Positions 1 to 13,745 are shown, counted from the first letter of the stretch. The stretch: DNA of 64,000 nt from Girardinichthys multiradiatus (GCF_021462225.1 NC_061804.1:1612001-1676000), one strand, 5' to 3'. The notes: generated by a model not told the origin, from the letters alone. A program made the numbers and translations.

Positions 1-2130
1 TGGAGGTTCACCTCCCAGCACGACAACCACCCTTAACATCCAGCCAGAGCTACAGTGGGGTGGGCTAGATAAGTGCTTATTCATAGGTCAGAATGGCTTA
101 GTCAAGGTACACACCTAAATCCAACTGAGAATCTGTAGCAAGACTTGAAAACTGATGTTTGCAGATTTTCTCCATCCAATCTGACTGAGCTGGAGCTGTT
201 TTACAAAGAAGGATGGGTAAAACTCTGAGTCAGTAGATGTTCAAAGTTGGACCTGCAGCCAAAGGTGGTTCTACAGAGTACTGACTCAGGGGGGCTGAAT
301 ACAGATACACTCCACACTTTACTGGTTTTACTGGTAGAAAATCTACCATATAAACCAATAAATAATTTCCCTTCCACTTTACAATAATGCTTTGTTTAGT
401 TCTGTCACATAAATGTGGTTGGAACATGGTGGTGGGAAAACTTTCAAAGCCCTCTTCCTATATGAAAGAGTATGTACTCAGAGAAGGGATGGTCTGAGTT
501 GGAAGTAATTTGGTCCTCATGTAGACCAGCGATGGAGATCTACAGTAAATGATTCAGTCTACAAAAACATGGCACATAACTGGCTATCAGGGGCGTAAGT
601 GGCGGTATCAGGAGTGGGTTGGTTCTGTTATTTGGTAGTTCCTGGAGAACATTGTGGGTTTTATTAGAACAGAGTAGTTGGATACTAAAGTGACCCAACA
701 TGTGGGGTCTACAGATGTGGTTTAATGTTGGAACCAAACATCTCATGATGGTTTTGGTTGTGAGGAGCTGCAGTCTCTGCAGGCCACCTATATGGGGATT
801 CAGGGACCACTTATACATCAACCCTGAATCAACATGCTTTACACTAGAGCCACATTCATACATTGATATGCAGTTGGTGCAATCCTTTCTGAAGGTTGCA
901 GTTTCTATGTCAACATGTAACCATGGCAACATTGTTTTACTCAAAGCTTCCTTTGGTGGCATTGTTACAACACGTGAACCTTTCCACTCTTCCTCTGTTT
1001 CTGCAGGTTTTATCTGAAATGTTAAACTGTCACCGCTTTAACAGTTGATGATCTGCCGTTGCAGACTACCCTGAAAATCAGTTTACAACCAGGACAAAGC
1101 TGCTTCGTGTCAGTTGGTTGGAAAAATCTTCGCTTTGCACCCCTCTAACCAGCAGAATAATTCAGTTCATAGTTGATCAGTCCAACTAGATTTAGAGTTA
1201 ACAACAGATGACTAAGTTCATCCCAGACTTCCCATAAAAATGAAATATCCCTTTAGAAGCTAGGGCTAAATATTAACAAGCAAATCAGAAAACAACTTGT
1301 TAGGGCCCCTCGGACCAGCTGCTCCACATTGACTGAACAAGCAACTGAAAACATGTTTGCAGCTGCAGCAGACAATTAGTAATTATTGTTAAAATGATCA
1401 TGTTGTCCCCTGACTGAATGGAGCCCTGAGCAGAGAGCCAGGTGGCCCATCCTAAAACAACGCTACTGCTGTGATTTCTACTCATAGTAGTCTAGATGTT
1501 ATCTATACTCTACTACACATCTAATAAATGACAGAAAGATGTAATATGTTCACATCATGAAGGTTAGAAGAAAGTGCTGACAGGTTCTAGCAGTTGACAG
1601 GACGGGCTTAATTCAGGCATGCATGTAGGGGATACGGACTAGCCTTGCAGGGCCCGGTGGGTTCCAGGTCTGGAGCTGTACATATCCAGGCTGCTGGACC
1701 ATGGTGCAGTTTTGCATTATGGGCTGTATTTTTATGCAGATTTTGAAGCTTCTGTGACATTTTGTCATAAATATACATTCTTTGGTTTTGTTCAGCCATA
1801 CAGATACAGTCATATTCTGACCAGGATGCAGAGTCCGCCCTGCTGCTGTCTACAACAACCCAACTAACAGCGGGTTGTCATAGAATGGACCATTGAGTAA
1901 GCAATGCACCGTAGGCTGAGCAGAGAGTTGTGTAAATATGTACAGAAGGTTCATTTACTTATATTGTCTCATTTTTAGCTGGTTTATCCACAGCTTGTGT
2001 TCTGTTGATGATGCTCTGCAGACTGAACAGCATTATAATCTCTCATTTGGTAAAACTGTAGTCTAATCAGATCTGGGATCTGTAAGAGCGCCACCTGATG
2101 GTCAAAGAATAGCATTACAGGAAGCTGTCA
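1..2130. other. Intergenic, no gene recognised
   Basis: Only short open frames occur on both strands, none with a recognisable domain or a consistent exon chain. I see nothing I can name here. It may hold old, unrecognisable transposon debris. Confidence 0.5.
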
Positions 2131-2445
2131 ATGGCTGCATGGTGGAGCGATTAGTAACAATGCTGCCTTAAAGAAAGAAGGCCCTGGGTTTGAATCCCAG
2201 CCAGCAGCCTTCCTGAATGGAGTTGCATGTTCCCCCATGAATGCGTGGGTTCTCCCCTGGTTCTCCGGCCTCCTACCACAGTCCAAAAACATGACTGTTA
2301 GGTGAACCAGTCTCTCTGAGTTGCCCTTAGGTACAAGCGTGTATGCATGGTTGGTTTTCCTGTGATGGACTGGAGACCTGCCCAGGCAACCCCCGGCCTG
2401 CAAGGAGAAGTAGATAAGTAGGTGTAGATGATAGAGATAGATGGA
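2131..2445 (+). repeat. tRNA-like SINE, copy 1
   Basis: The block begins GCATGGTGG and contains a tRNA-like B box (GGGTTTGAATCCC near 2187). It then runs through the segment common to abundant teleost repeats: GCATGTTC...CATGAATGCGTGGGTTCTC, then CACAGTCCAAAAACATG, then TGATGGACTGG. A second, more eroded copy lies at about 18,503-18,785. The order of segments is that of a widespread fish short interspersed repeat. The exact family name is not certain. Confidence 0.7.
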
Positions 2446-3897
2446 TGGTAGCATTCAATCTACAGGACATGTGGGGCAAGCCAGTTCTGCCCATTATAAA
2501 AGAACATCAACTGTGATGATGGACCTTTGGTGGAACTGGGCAGTAACGAAGCATGGATGTGGGTGGTGTTTTCACTTTGTAACATGGAAACGCTGCTCCA
2601 GGAGCCCAGAACTGATATTCGGTGGCTTTATGAACATGCTCCACACCTTCTTCTCTGTTCCTGGGGTATATCCAGACCCCAGTGGATTCCTCTTCATCAA
2701 GGCTTACGGTTCACAGGAAGTCTGCATCTGGATTGGAGGTTTATGAAGGTCCAGGTCCAGGCAGCTCAAAGAGGAAATTGTAATTGAAGTTGCTTTCCTA
2801 AACTGTTCTCTAAGTGATGCTTTTGGTTTTAAATTGGAGCTTCTTCATTCTGAGGCTGGTTGTTCAGAGAACCTTCTCCAGCCTAGGAAGCATTTATTCA
2901 GCTCATCTTCTGTTCTGCCCAACTTCCACTTTATCATCTCACTGGTTTCACTGAACCTCTAAAACAGGAAGTTAAAATGTGCTCATAATTATTTGAAGTT
3001 CTATGGTGTATTTACCTACAGGCAGAAATAAACTCTTTGTCTGATGACTAATTTTTTTTGGTTGGTTAACATGGCTTTAAAACCGCACCTGTGCTGCATT
3101 TCTAGGCTGACACAGTTTCAGAAAGTTTTGTGAAAGGAAAACCTAAAGAGGGTTGGTTAAAAAAAACTGCTGCAAGAACAAACTGCAGAATCCAATTAAA
3201 GAAAAACACTTTTTGTCTGAAGTGACTTGAAGCTAAATTGAGCCCAGTGACTCATCAATTCCCAGATTAGACTCCTTTATGCAACTTTGTGCAGCACGTT
3301 TCCCTGTCAGACTGAAACCAGCTCAGAAATGTTTCATTAGTCTCCAGAGCTGCTAATGTGAGAAGATGATAGTTAAGTTGTTTGATGATTGTTAATAAAT
3401 ATAAAAGGCCTGAAGAGACTTTTCACACTTAATGCGTTTGACACAGGAACTGTCCTCTCAGAGCTGGGTGTAGATTCATGCCCCTGGTGAAGCTCTGAGA
3501 CTCATGAAAACATCAGGTTGACGGATCCATGATGATAACTTCCTGTCCCACCACATCAAAAAACTGTTCTGTTGCACTGAGATCTGTGGGGACTTTTTGT
3601 CAGTTGAAGGTCACAGATCAGGGTCTTCCTCGCTGGAACGTATCTGAGCAGTCAGAGAAGAATCTGCAGAAAAGCTGTGAGCTGAGCTGACCTCCACCCA
3701 GAGAGAAGAAGGAGGGTGGGGTCACAGTCCCCAGAGTCTGGGCCGAGCCTCGATCATGATCACACATCTGGACACAAACCCAGGTTCATGTTGCAACTAA
3801 ACCTAACTACAAAAAACCAGAAAACTCCGACAGTGAGAAGAAAATAAAGCAGAAAAACTAAATGAAATCAAAGTTATGGGCCTGAAAAACTACGTCA
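2446..3897. other. Intergenic, no gene recognised
   Basis: Open frames at 2441-2787 (+) show no recognisable motif and no supporting splice pattern. Nothing else stands out before the minisatellite starts. Confidence 0.45.
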
Positions 3898-6800
3898 GAT
3901 CCAGCAGCCTGTAGAACCTCATTCAACAGCTTGTAGAACCTCATTCAACAGCCTGTAGAACCTCATTCAACAGCTTGTAGGACCTCATTCAGTAGCCGGT
4001 AGAACCTCATTCAACAGCCTGTAGACCCTCATTCAACAGCCTGTAGAACCTCATTCAACAGCTTGTAGGACCTCATTCAGTAGCCGGTAGAACCTCATTC
4101 AACAGCTTGTAGGACCTCATTCAACAGCTTGTAGGACCTCATTCAGTAGCCGGTAGAACCTCATTCAACAGCTTGTAGGACCTCATTCAACAGCTTGTAG
4201 GACCTCATTCAGTAGCCGGTAGAACCTCATTCAACAGCCTGTAGACCCTCATTCAACAGCCTGTAGAACCTCATTCAACAGCTTGTAGAACCTCATTCAA
4301 CAGCTTGTAGGACCTCATTCAGTAGCCGGTAGAACCTCATTCAACAGCCTGTAGACCCTCATTCAACAGCCTGTAGACCCTCATTCAACAGCTTGTAGGA
4401 CCTCATTCAGTAGCCTGTAGAACCTCATTCAACAGCCTGTAGACCCTCATTCAACAGCCTGTAGAACCTCATTCAACAGCTTGTAGGACCTTATTCAGTA
4501 GCCGGTAGAACCTCATTCAACAGCCTGTAGACCCTCATTCAACAACCTGTAGAACGTCATTCAACAGCCTGTAGGACCTCATTCAGTAGCCTGTAGAACC
4601 TCATTCAACAGCTTGTAGGACCTCATTCAGTAGCCGGTAGAACCTCATTCAACAGCCTGTAGACCCTCATTCAACAGCCTGTAGACCCTCATTCAACAGC
4701 TTGTAGGACCTCATTCAGTAGCCGGTAGAACCTCATTCAACAGCCTTTTGGACCTCATTCAACAGCCTGTAGAACCTCATTCAACAGCTTGTAGGACCTT
4801 ATTCAGTAGCCAGTAGAACCTCATTCAACAGCCTGTAGGACCTCATTCAACAGCCTGTAGAACCTCATTCAACAGCTTGTAGGACCTTATTCAGTAGCCA
4901 GTAGAACCTCATTCAACAGCCTGTAGAACCTCATTCAACAGCCTGTAGGACCTCATTCAGCAGCCTGTAGAACCTCATTCAACAACCGGTAGAACCTCAT
5001 TCAACAGCCTGTAGAACCTCTTTCAACAGCCTGTAGAACCTCATTCAACAGCTTGTAGGACCTTATTCAGTAGCCAGTAGAACCTCATTCAACAGCCTGT
5101 AGGACCTCATTCAACAGCCTGTAGAACCTCATTCAACAGCCTGTAGAACCTCATTCAACAGCCTGTAGAACCTCATTCAACAGCTTGTAGGACCTCATTC
5201 AGTAGCCGGTAGAACCTCATTCAACAGCCTGTAGACCCTCATTCAACAGCTTGTAGAACCTCATTCAACAGCCTGTAGAACCTCATTCAGCAGCCTGTAG
5301 AACCTCATTCAACAGCTTGTAGGACCTCATTCAGCAGCCTGCGGAACCTCATTCAACAGCCTGTAGACCCTCATTCAACAGCCTGTAGGATCTCATTCAA
5401 CAGCCGGTAGAACCTCATTCAACAGCCTGTAGAACCTCATTCAACAGCCTGTAGAACCTCATTCAACAGCCTGTAGGACCTCATTCAGCAGCCTGTAGAA
5501 CCTCATTCAACAACCAGTAGAACCTCATTCAACAGCCTGTAGGACCTCATTCAACAGCCTGTAGAACCTCATTCAACAGCCTGTAGAACCTCATTCAACA
5601 GCTTGTAGGACCTTATTCAGTAGCCAGTAGAACCTCATTCAACTGCCTGTAGGACCTCATTCAACAGCCTGTAGAACCTCATTCAACAGCCTGTAGAACC
5701 TCATTCAACAGCTTGTAGAACCTCATTCAACAGCCTGTAGAACTTCATTCAACAGCCTGTAGAACCTCATTCAACAGCCTGTAGGACCTCATTCAACAGC
5801 CTGTAGAACCTCATTCAACAGCCTGTAGAACCTCATTCAACAGCTTGTAGGACCTCATTCAGTAGCCAGTAGAACCTCATTCAACAGCCTGTAGGACCTC
5901 ATTCAACAGCCTGTAGAACCTCATTCAACAGCCTGTAGGACCTCATTCAACAGCCTGTAGAACCTCATTCAACAGCTTGTAGAACCTCATTCAACAGCCT
6001 GTAGAACCTCATTCAACAGCCTGTAGGACCTCATTCAACAGCCTGTAGAACCTCATTCAACAGCTTGTAGGACCTCATTCAGTAGCCGGTAGAACCTCAT
6101 TCAACAGCCTGTAGACCCTCATTCAACAGCCGGTAGACCCTCATTCAACAGCCTGTAGGATCTCATTCAACAGCCTGTAGAACCTCATTCAACAGCCTGT
6201 AGAACCTCATTCAACAGCCTGTAGGACCTCATTCAGCAGCCTGTAGAACCTCATTCAACAGCTTGTAGAACCTCATTCAACAGCCTGTAGAACCTCATTC
6301 GACAGCCTGTAGGTCCTTATTCAACAGCCTGTAGAACCTCATTCAGCAGCTTGTAGAACCTCATTCAACAACCTGTAGAACTTCATTCAACAGCTTGTAG
6401 AACCTCATTCAACAACCGGTAGAACCTCATTCAACAACCTGTAGAACTTCATTCAACAGCCTGTAGAACTTCATTCAACAGCTTGTAGAACCTCATTCAA
6501 CAGCCTGTAGAACCTCATTCAACAGCCTGTAGGACCTCATTCAGCAGCCTGCGGAACCTCATTCAACAGCTTGTAGAACCTCATTCAACAACCGGTAGAA
6601 CCTCATTCAACAACCTGTAGAACGTCATTCAACAGCCTGTAGGACCTCATTCAACAGCCTGTAGAACTTCATTCAATAGCCTGTAGGACCTCATTCAGCA
6701 ACCTGTAGGACCTCATTCAACAGCTTGTAGAACCTCATTCAACAGCCTGTAGAACCTCATTCGACAGCCTGTAGGTCCTTATTCAACAGCCTGTAGAACC

Positions 6801-8563
6801 TCATTCAGCAGCTTGTAGAACCTCATTCAACAACCGGTAGAACCTCATTCAACAACCTGTAGAACTTCATTCAACAGCCTGTAGGACCTCATTCAACAGC
6901 CTGTAGAACCTCATTCAACAGCCTGTAGAACTTCATTCAACAACCGGTAGAACCTCATTCAACAGCCGGTAGAACCTCATTCAACAACCTGTAGAACTTC
7001 ATTCAACAGCCTGTAGGACCTCATTCAACAGCCTGTAGAACTTCATTCAACAGCCTGTAGGACCTCATTCAGCAACCTGTAGGACCTCATTCAACAACCG
7101 GTAGAACCTCATTCAACAGCCTGTAGAACCTCATTCAACAGCCTGTAGGACCTCATTCAGCAACCGGTAGAACCTCATTCAACAGCCGGTAGAACCTCAT
7201 TCAACAACCTGTAGAACGTCATTCAACAGCCTGTAGGACCTCATTCAACAGCCTGTAGAACCTCATTCAACAGCCTGTAGGACCTCATTCAGCAACCGGT
7301 AGAACCTCATTCAACAGCCGGTAGAACCTCATTCAACAACCTGTAGAACGTCATTCAACAGCCTGTAGGACCTCATTCAACAGCTTGTAGGACCTCATTC
7401 AACAGCCTGTAGAACCTCATTCAACAGTTTGTAGGACCTCATTCAACAGCCTGTAGAACCTCATTCAACAGCCTGTAGGACTTCATTCAACAACCGGTAG
7501 AACCTCATTCAACAGCCTGTAGGACCTCATTCAACAGCCTGTAGGACCTCATTCAACAGCCTGTAGGACCTCATTCAGCAACCGGTAGAACCTCATTCAA
7601 CAGCCGGTAGAACCTCATTCAACAGCCTGTAGGACCTCATTCAACAGCCTGTAGGACCTCATTCAGCAACCGGTAGAACCTCATTCAACAGCCGGTAGAA
7701 CCTCATTCAACAGCCTGTAGGACCTCATTCAACAGCCTGTAGGACCTCATTCAGCAACCGGTAGAACCTCATTCAACAGCCGGTAGAACCTCATTCAACA
7801 GCCTGTAGGACCTCATTCAACAGCCGGTAGGACCTCATTCAACAGCCTGTAGGACCTCATTCAACAGCCTGTAGGACCTCATTCAACAGCCTGTAGGACC
7901 TCATTCAGCAACCGGTAGAACCTCATTCAACAGCCGGTAGAACCTCATTCAACAGCCTGTTGGACCTCATTCAACAGCCTGTAGAACCTCATTCAGCAAC
8001 CGGTAGAACCTCATTCAACAGCCGGTAGAACTTCATTCGACAGCTTGTAGGACCTCATTCAACAACCGGTAGAACCTCATTCGACAGCCTGTAGAACTTC
8101 ATTCAACAGCCTGTAGGACCTCATTCAACAGCCTGTAGAACCTCATTCAACAACCGGTAGAACCTCATTCAACAGCCTGTAGAACTTCATTCAACAGCCT
8201 GTAGGACCTCATTCAACAGCTTGTAGGACCTCATTCAACAGCCTGTAGGACCTCATTCAACAGCCTGTAGAACTTCATTCAACAGCCTGTAGAACCTCAT
8301 TCAACAGCCTGTAGAACCTCATTCAACAACCGGTAGAACCTCATTCAGCAGCCTGTAGAACCTCATTCAACAACCGGTAGAACCTCATTCAACAACCGGT
8401 AGAACCTCATTCAGCAGCCTGTAGAACCTCATTCAACAGCCTGTAGAACCTCATTCAACAACCGGTAGAACCTCATTCAGCAGCCTGTAGGACCTCATTC
8501 AACAGCCTGTAGAACCTCATTCAGCAGCTCGTAGAACTACCCTCAGCAGCCTTTAGAACCCGT
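3898..8563. repeat. Giant 22-bp minisatellite (about 210 units)
   Basis: A head-to-tail tandem array with a 22-bp period built on the core GTAGAACCTCATTCAACAG. Variant units differ at a few positions: CCTGTAG / CTTGTAG / CCGGTAG, AGAACC / AGGACC / AGACCC, and CAACAGC / CAGTAGC / CAACAAC / CAGCAAC. Variants recur in fixed order. For example CAGCAACCGG recurs 88 bp apart near 7576, 7664 and 7752, so parts of the array are multi-unit higher-order repeats. Each unit carries TAG on the + strand and TGA on the - strand, and 22 is not a multiple of 3. All six frames therefore close every 66 bp, which rules out a coding repeat. It ends in degenerate units near 8520-8563. Confidence 0.97.
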
Positions 8564-9217
8564 CCTCCGTAGCAGAACCTCTCAGCGGGTTTTCTGTGCG
8601 ACTTAGTCACTTACCTGACAGCAGAGGAACTTTGGTCCACTCTTCTTTCCAATGTTGCTTCATTTCCTCAAGATTTCTGCTCAGTGCTTTGAAGGTTTTC
8701 TTTATTTTTTATTAAACATCAAACTGACCCGTAAGCTTGTCTTAGATCAGAACTTCGGGTCAGAACATCAGCTGATGATTTTGATGTCACCCTGCAATCC
8801 CAATGCATTTCACACAGCTGGACATTCATTGGTCCTTTCATTTAACCTGAGTTGTGACTGGTCCAAATGCCACAACTCTCACATACAACTTGAACCTTTG
8901 GACCTGAATAGAACTCCAGGTTTATGGACCCTAAAAGATAAGTGGGTCGGAGAGAAACAATGAAACAAAATTTCAAAACTTCTTCCTTTATCTGTTAGTC
9001 AGACCCGTTCCTGTACGCCTTACAACACATTTCAGCTTTGTCTCTGTGGGCCCACTGTGTGTGTGTTTCAGCTGTAAAACTCTAATATATTCAAGCTACT
9101 ATGCAAATGTGTGTGTGGAAGAGCAGGATAACATCTCTGCTTTGTTTAGATACCGTTTCCTTTTGCAGGAATCATTTCCATAAACACAAATACTGACCCC
9201 TCCCCTTCGTCCTGCAG
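8564..9217. other. Spacer upstream of rhog, no gene recognised
   Basis: The open frame at 8652-8963 (+) has no family resemblance I can see. A short GT run lies near 9057. The promoter of the rhog-like gene could lie here or further upstream, but no core element is clear. Confidence 0.4.
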
Positions 9218-9331
9218 GCAGAACATGGACGTCACGTGTTTCTGAGCAAACTGCGTCCTACAGAGGAACCTGAAGCATCTCAGAGAGCTGCAGACACCAC
9301 CAAGACTTCACCAGGAGAAGACCCTCTGAAG
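9218..9331 (+). other. rhog: Candidate 5' UTR exon of rhog-like gene
   Basis: A pyrimidine-rich acceptor (CCTTCGTCCTGCAG) ends at 9217 and a donor (AAG|GTAAAC) follows 9331, bounding 114 bp. The only ATG (9225) opens a six-codon upstream ORF. The next good acceptor (GTTCTGCCTGCAG) ends at 10,139, just 26 bp before the rhog start codon, so the coding exon must be joined to an upstream noncoding exon. This is the best candidate I see, but transcript data are lacking. Confidence 0.35.
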
Positions 9332-10165
9332 GTAAACTCCTTCAAACGTGTCTGCAGAGAAGATGGGAAAATACCCCGACCAAGCAGAAATATGTGGATA
9401 ATAACCAATAAAGAGAGAAAATGGAATCCTAAAAACACTAAAAAGACACAACACAAAATAAAGACCTTCAAAACCAGCTGAAACAGACAAGATTCTACCC
9501 CAAAATGTCAAGAAAGTGACGACAAAGGCATAAACATACTGATATACACACAATATGAGACTCAACGTAAATTATACCTGAAACAGAAGCAACCATGAAG
9601 ACACAGATGATGGGCTGCCCAAGTCCAGTCCTGGAGATACATCTCTGCCCCAATACACCTGAACCAAACTCCCTCATTAGCATCATTGGTCATTAGGATC
9701 AGGTCTGCTGGAGCAGGGATGCATCTAAAAGCTGCAGGGAAGCAGTTCTCCAGGACAGGAACTGGGCACCACTGACCCACAGAGATCTGAAACTTTCAGA
9801 CACTGAGCTGAAACGGACACTAAATAACACCATGGTAACATAACCTGGCCGGAAATGGTCCAATAGAGAATAAAGAACATGATAAACACAGATGTAAACC
9901 AAACAAAGAGACAGAAAACAATCATGAAGCCTCTCAGAGCAGCTGGAGGTCGTCTTATCTGCTGTGTTTCTGCATAAAGACTTTAGCTCTGCAGAAAATA
10001 GGAAGTGAGCTGTGAGATAAACAAGTGATGTAAAAATAACTGTGAGCAGATCAGTGAAGCTGCATGAAGATCATCTATGAGCTGAAGCTTCCTCCCAGCC
10101 CGCTCGCTGACCCCACCCTGTTCTCTGTTCTGCCTGCAGGTTTCTGACGGCTCCACGACTCCATC

Positions 10166-11867
10166 ATGCAGACGATAAAGTGTGTGGTGGTGGGCGACGG
10201 CGCCGTGGGGAAGACCTGCCTCCTGATCTCCTACACCACCGGAGCCTTTCCCAAAGAGTACATCCCCACCGTGTTCGACAACTACAGCAGCCAGGTGGGT
10301 CCTTAAACGCACCACGGCTAAACCGGGGGGCTTATGGTGCATTCAGGATGGACTTTCCTTTTCCTTTAGGCCCACAATATATCGTTGAAATAGGAAAGAC
10401 AATATTTTATCCTGTTTGTCACAATCCTCCCGTAAGAATCGAACATCTGCTAAAAAACAAAGGACACAAGGTTTTAAATGAAGGAGAAATAATAATACAT
10501 TTATATAAAATATACATGACGGATGTGGAGGACATCATTGATGTAGAGTCTTAACTCAGATGGAGGAGATCTGGTCCACCTCCTGATGCCCAAACGGCAA
10601 GAAAAGCTGCAGTGATCTTACAGGGCGTCCTGGGTCTCCTCACAATGGGATCTGCCTGTAAAATCTCCACACGGAGACATCCAGAAGGCATCCTGACTCA
10701 CTTCAGAGGACTCCTTTCTATGTGGAGGAGCAGCAGCTCTGCATCAAGCTCTTCTTCTTATCTTTGAGGCAGAGCCCGGCCGTCCTACACAGGAAGCTCA
10801 TTTTAGATGCTTCTATCCAGGATCTCCTTCTTTGTGTGCCTCAGGACTATAGATCATTGGAGTGTAGATGGACCAGTAAATCCAGAGCTTGGTTGTGTCA
10901 GTCACAACAGTCCAGTCTTGGATTACAGGATGTGAGAGAGAGGTCCATCACCTGAAAGGTGTGTGTGTTTACCTGTGTGTCTCTACCTGTGGTGTTCAGG
11001 TGACGGTGGATGGAAGGATCATCAGTCTGAACCTGTGGGACACAGCGGGTCAGGAGGAGTACGACCGGCTGAGGACGCTGTCCTACCCACAGACCAACGT
11101 CTTCATCATCTGTTTCTCCATCTCAAGCCCCGCCTCCTACGAGAACGTCAAACACAAGTGGCACCCAGAGGTCAGAGGGCACGCACTTCCCAACACAGCT
11201 ACAGTGTATAATGTGATTCACAGTTCAGAAAAGGAGCTGAAGGGCAAATGTTCTGAAAACAGAGATTACAGGAAGTCGTTTGCTTGATGTCCCGATGATG
11301 GTGGACAAAAGCTAAATTTATATCTATATAAAGCATGAGATGGATGCATAACAGAACCTTCTGATGACATGTGATGTGCTAGCCTTGGTTTGATCTTCTA
11401 GCCTGCTCCTTCAACAAAGAAATCTGGAAGGGGTTAAATACGTTTTCACAGGTCTGGTTCTGGACTTTACCTTCACATCTTGTGCAACACAGAAAAGCTT
11501 TATGTCCAGCTGCACTCCTGGCTGTACACCTAGAAAAAGTGAAAAGGGTAAGATATCTTTAATAAAAATCTGTCTTTGGTTTCCTCTCCAGGTGTCCCAC
11601 CACTGTCCCAGCGTTCCCATCCTCCTGGTCGGCACGAAGAGCGACCTCCGGAACGACAGTGAGATCCAGAGGAAGCTCAAGGAGCAGAACCAGGTACCCA
11701 TCACCAACCAGCAGGGCATGAACCTCGCCAAGCAGATCCAGGCCATGCGCTACATGGAGTGTTCGGCTCTGAACCAGGATGGCATCAAGGAGGTGTTTGC
11801 CGAGGCCGTGAGGTCCTACCTGAACCCGCAGCCCACCACCACCAAGAGGCCCTGCGTCCTTCTGTGA
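10166..11867 (+). CDS. rhog: RhoG-like small GTPase, 191 aa, three coding exons
   Basis: Rho-family GTPase that cycles between GDP and GTP at membranes. RhoG acts upstream of Rac through ELMO/DOCK in actin remodelling, migration and engulfment (family knowledge). Coding exons are 10166-10294, 11000-11170 and 11592-11867; both introns are phase 0 with GT/AG ends, and the total is 191 codons, the usual RhoG length. Visible motifs: G1 GDGAVGKT (residues 10-17), switch I TVFDNY (35-40), G3 DTAGQEE (57-63), G4 TKSD (115-118), G5 near CSAL, and a C-terminal CVLL CAAX box preceded by KR for geranylgeranylation. The segments [10 protein letters not shown] and HKWHPEV are closer to RhoG than to Rac1 or Cdc42. 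The coding exon starts at 10140 after an acceptor, so the 5' UTR is spliced. The neighbour pgap2 supports RHOG orthology. A fish paralogue (RhoG-like d type) cannot be excluded. Confidence 0.93.
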
Positions 11868-13379
11868 GCCAACGATGGGATCGAGCTCCTCTGTCTGAGA
11901 GACTGCTCTGAAAAATATTTTTACGTTTTCTTTTTTTTCATTAGATTTTCATCCTGTAATTAGAAAAGAGCAGATTTAAGAGTGAGATTAAAAGTTTTCC
12001 ACAACTTCTGATGTAAGCAAACGGCTGTGGTTGGAAAGGTGTGTAACTCTGTTCTGATCCTTGATTGGATCAGACTCAACCAGAGCCGTCTGAGCACGTG
12101 CAGAACGTCCTCAGATATCACCACTCTGGGCTGAGATGCTGCATAAAGCGAAGCTTTGATATGAATCCTAACTGAATAGAATGGTTGATCTCTGGCAATA
12201 GAAAAAAATTGTTTTAAATTTTAGTTTCACAAACAGCAGATTTATTGGTCCACAATTATCCCCTGAAAAATAGTTTTTCATTCAGATTAGCGTGGACCTT
12301 CTGATGAAGACTTTATACTAGTTACAAACGTCCATGAAACCATTAAAGCGCCAGTGAAACCAGTGACTGCAGAGCCTGGTGGAGCACCTATCCACTGAAG
12401 TTTGCCTGAACTTGTGCTGTGATGCAAGAGTCAGGCTGAGGTTCTAGAAGCAGTTCTGGTGGAGTCCAGCACCAGTAACAGCAGAAACAGTTATAGACAG
12501 GGTTGGCATCTACACTGAGAAATTAATTGCACACAAAAACACTGTTTACATGATGCTCCTTAAATGATGCAACCATTTAAACCAGCTTTGTCCTGCATTC
12601 ACACACAGAAGATCATTTACTGGGAAACATTTAGTTTGATCAGGTTTTTAAGACCTAACTGAAAACTCACTGTTTCCCCTGTTTTCACATTTAAAAAGCA
12701 GTCGGTTGAAGCTGCAGACGTACGCCGGGTGTTTTTGAAGGGAAATCCTGAATAAAAACAAAGATGTGACGTAAACTCCTGCAAAAGCTTCCCTGATAAA
12801 TTTTCCTGTTTCAACATGAAACCATCCAGTTGCAGAAAAACAACAGCAGCAATCAAAACTTTCAGTCTGTGAGGAAAACATCTGAAGCTAAAAGATTAGT
12901 GCGGAAAATGCTACCTGAGCTAAATGCTAACATCTAAACTACAACCAAGAAAACTCTGTTACCTGCTTTCCCTTTGACAAATTAGCGCATTGTTTGAATC
13001 CATAATGTAAAATATGAGAAAAATGTCTCATATGTTTCTGCAGGTTGTTTTATTTTTAGCTAAGCTGCAAGCAAGTAAGAAACCTGAAACCAGCTCCACC
13101 ACTTTATATTCATCATCAGATTCCATCTTCTGTTCAATTTTTATTGATAATCTGATTGTTTTTATTGGTGAAGTAATTTACATTTTATTTAAGTGGGAAA
13201 TACAATAAAAACACGTTTGAATGGCTTCTGCATTTTATTTCAATCATTTCCTCTTAACTAGCTGCTGAAATCATTGTTTGTCCTGAGGTAAAGAGAAAGT
13301 ACACCCCGAGGGAGATGCTTCAGATGCATTAATTAACTGATCATCGTGAAGTCCTCTGTCACAGCAGGGTTTGCTGCTC
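11868..13379. other. Probable rhog 3' UTR and spacer
   Basis: AT-rich sequence without a supported gene. An AATAAA lies at 13204-13209 and could end a long rhog 3' UTR, but this is a guess. Open frames at 12617-12881 (-) and 13014-13208 (+) show no domain. Confidence 0.35.
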
Positions 13380-13745
13380 AGGAGTAAGTGTGTGTTAGCA
13401 CAATGCCAGGGTGTAAATACATCAACAATGATTCTAGAACAGTAGCAGTTGCTGCCCATCAACCTGGGAAGGATTCAAAAGTCATCTCCAAACCATCTGA
13501 AGTCCATCATTCTACAGAGAGAAACATTATTCCCAAGAGGAAAACATCTCAGACCGCTCCCAGTCTTCCCAGGAGTGAACATCCCAGCAGATTCAGCCCA
13601 GGGTCAGAGCATGAAGCTCAGAAAAATTACCAAAAACCCAAGAGCTCCATCTCAGACTCTACGGGCCTCAGTTAGCAGGTTAAAGGTCATGACACTGAAC
13701 CAGTGTGGCTGTTTGGAAGGGTTGAAGAAAAAAGGTAAATGGTGT
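13380..13745 (+). pseudogene. Tc1-type transposase remnant (N-terminal part)
   Basis: Two overlapping + frames read transposase-like segments in turn: KVISKPSEVHHSTERN in one, then LRKITKNPRAPSQTLRASV in the other. They match the DNA-binding half of a teleost Tc1-like transposase broken by frameshifts. No DDE catalytic part follows. Inactive. Confidence 0.6.

Noticed and set aside
540..1017. Overlapping ORFs of 140 aa (-) and 105 aa (+)
   Set aside because: No domain, no splice context, and both strands are open by chance over the same stretch.
3898..8563. CRISPR-like array
   Set aside because: Units are contiguous 22-bp repeats with only point variants, no unique spacers and no cas genes. 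The DNA is vertebrate.
13388..13675. 95-aa gene
   Set aside because: The frame and its neighbour read pieces of a Tc1-like transposase with frameshifts.
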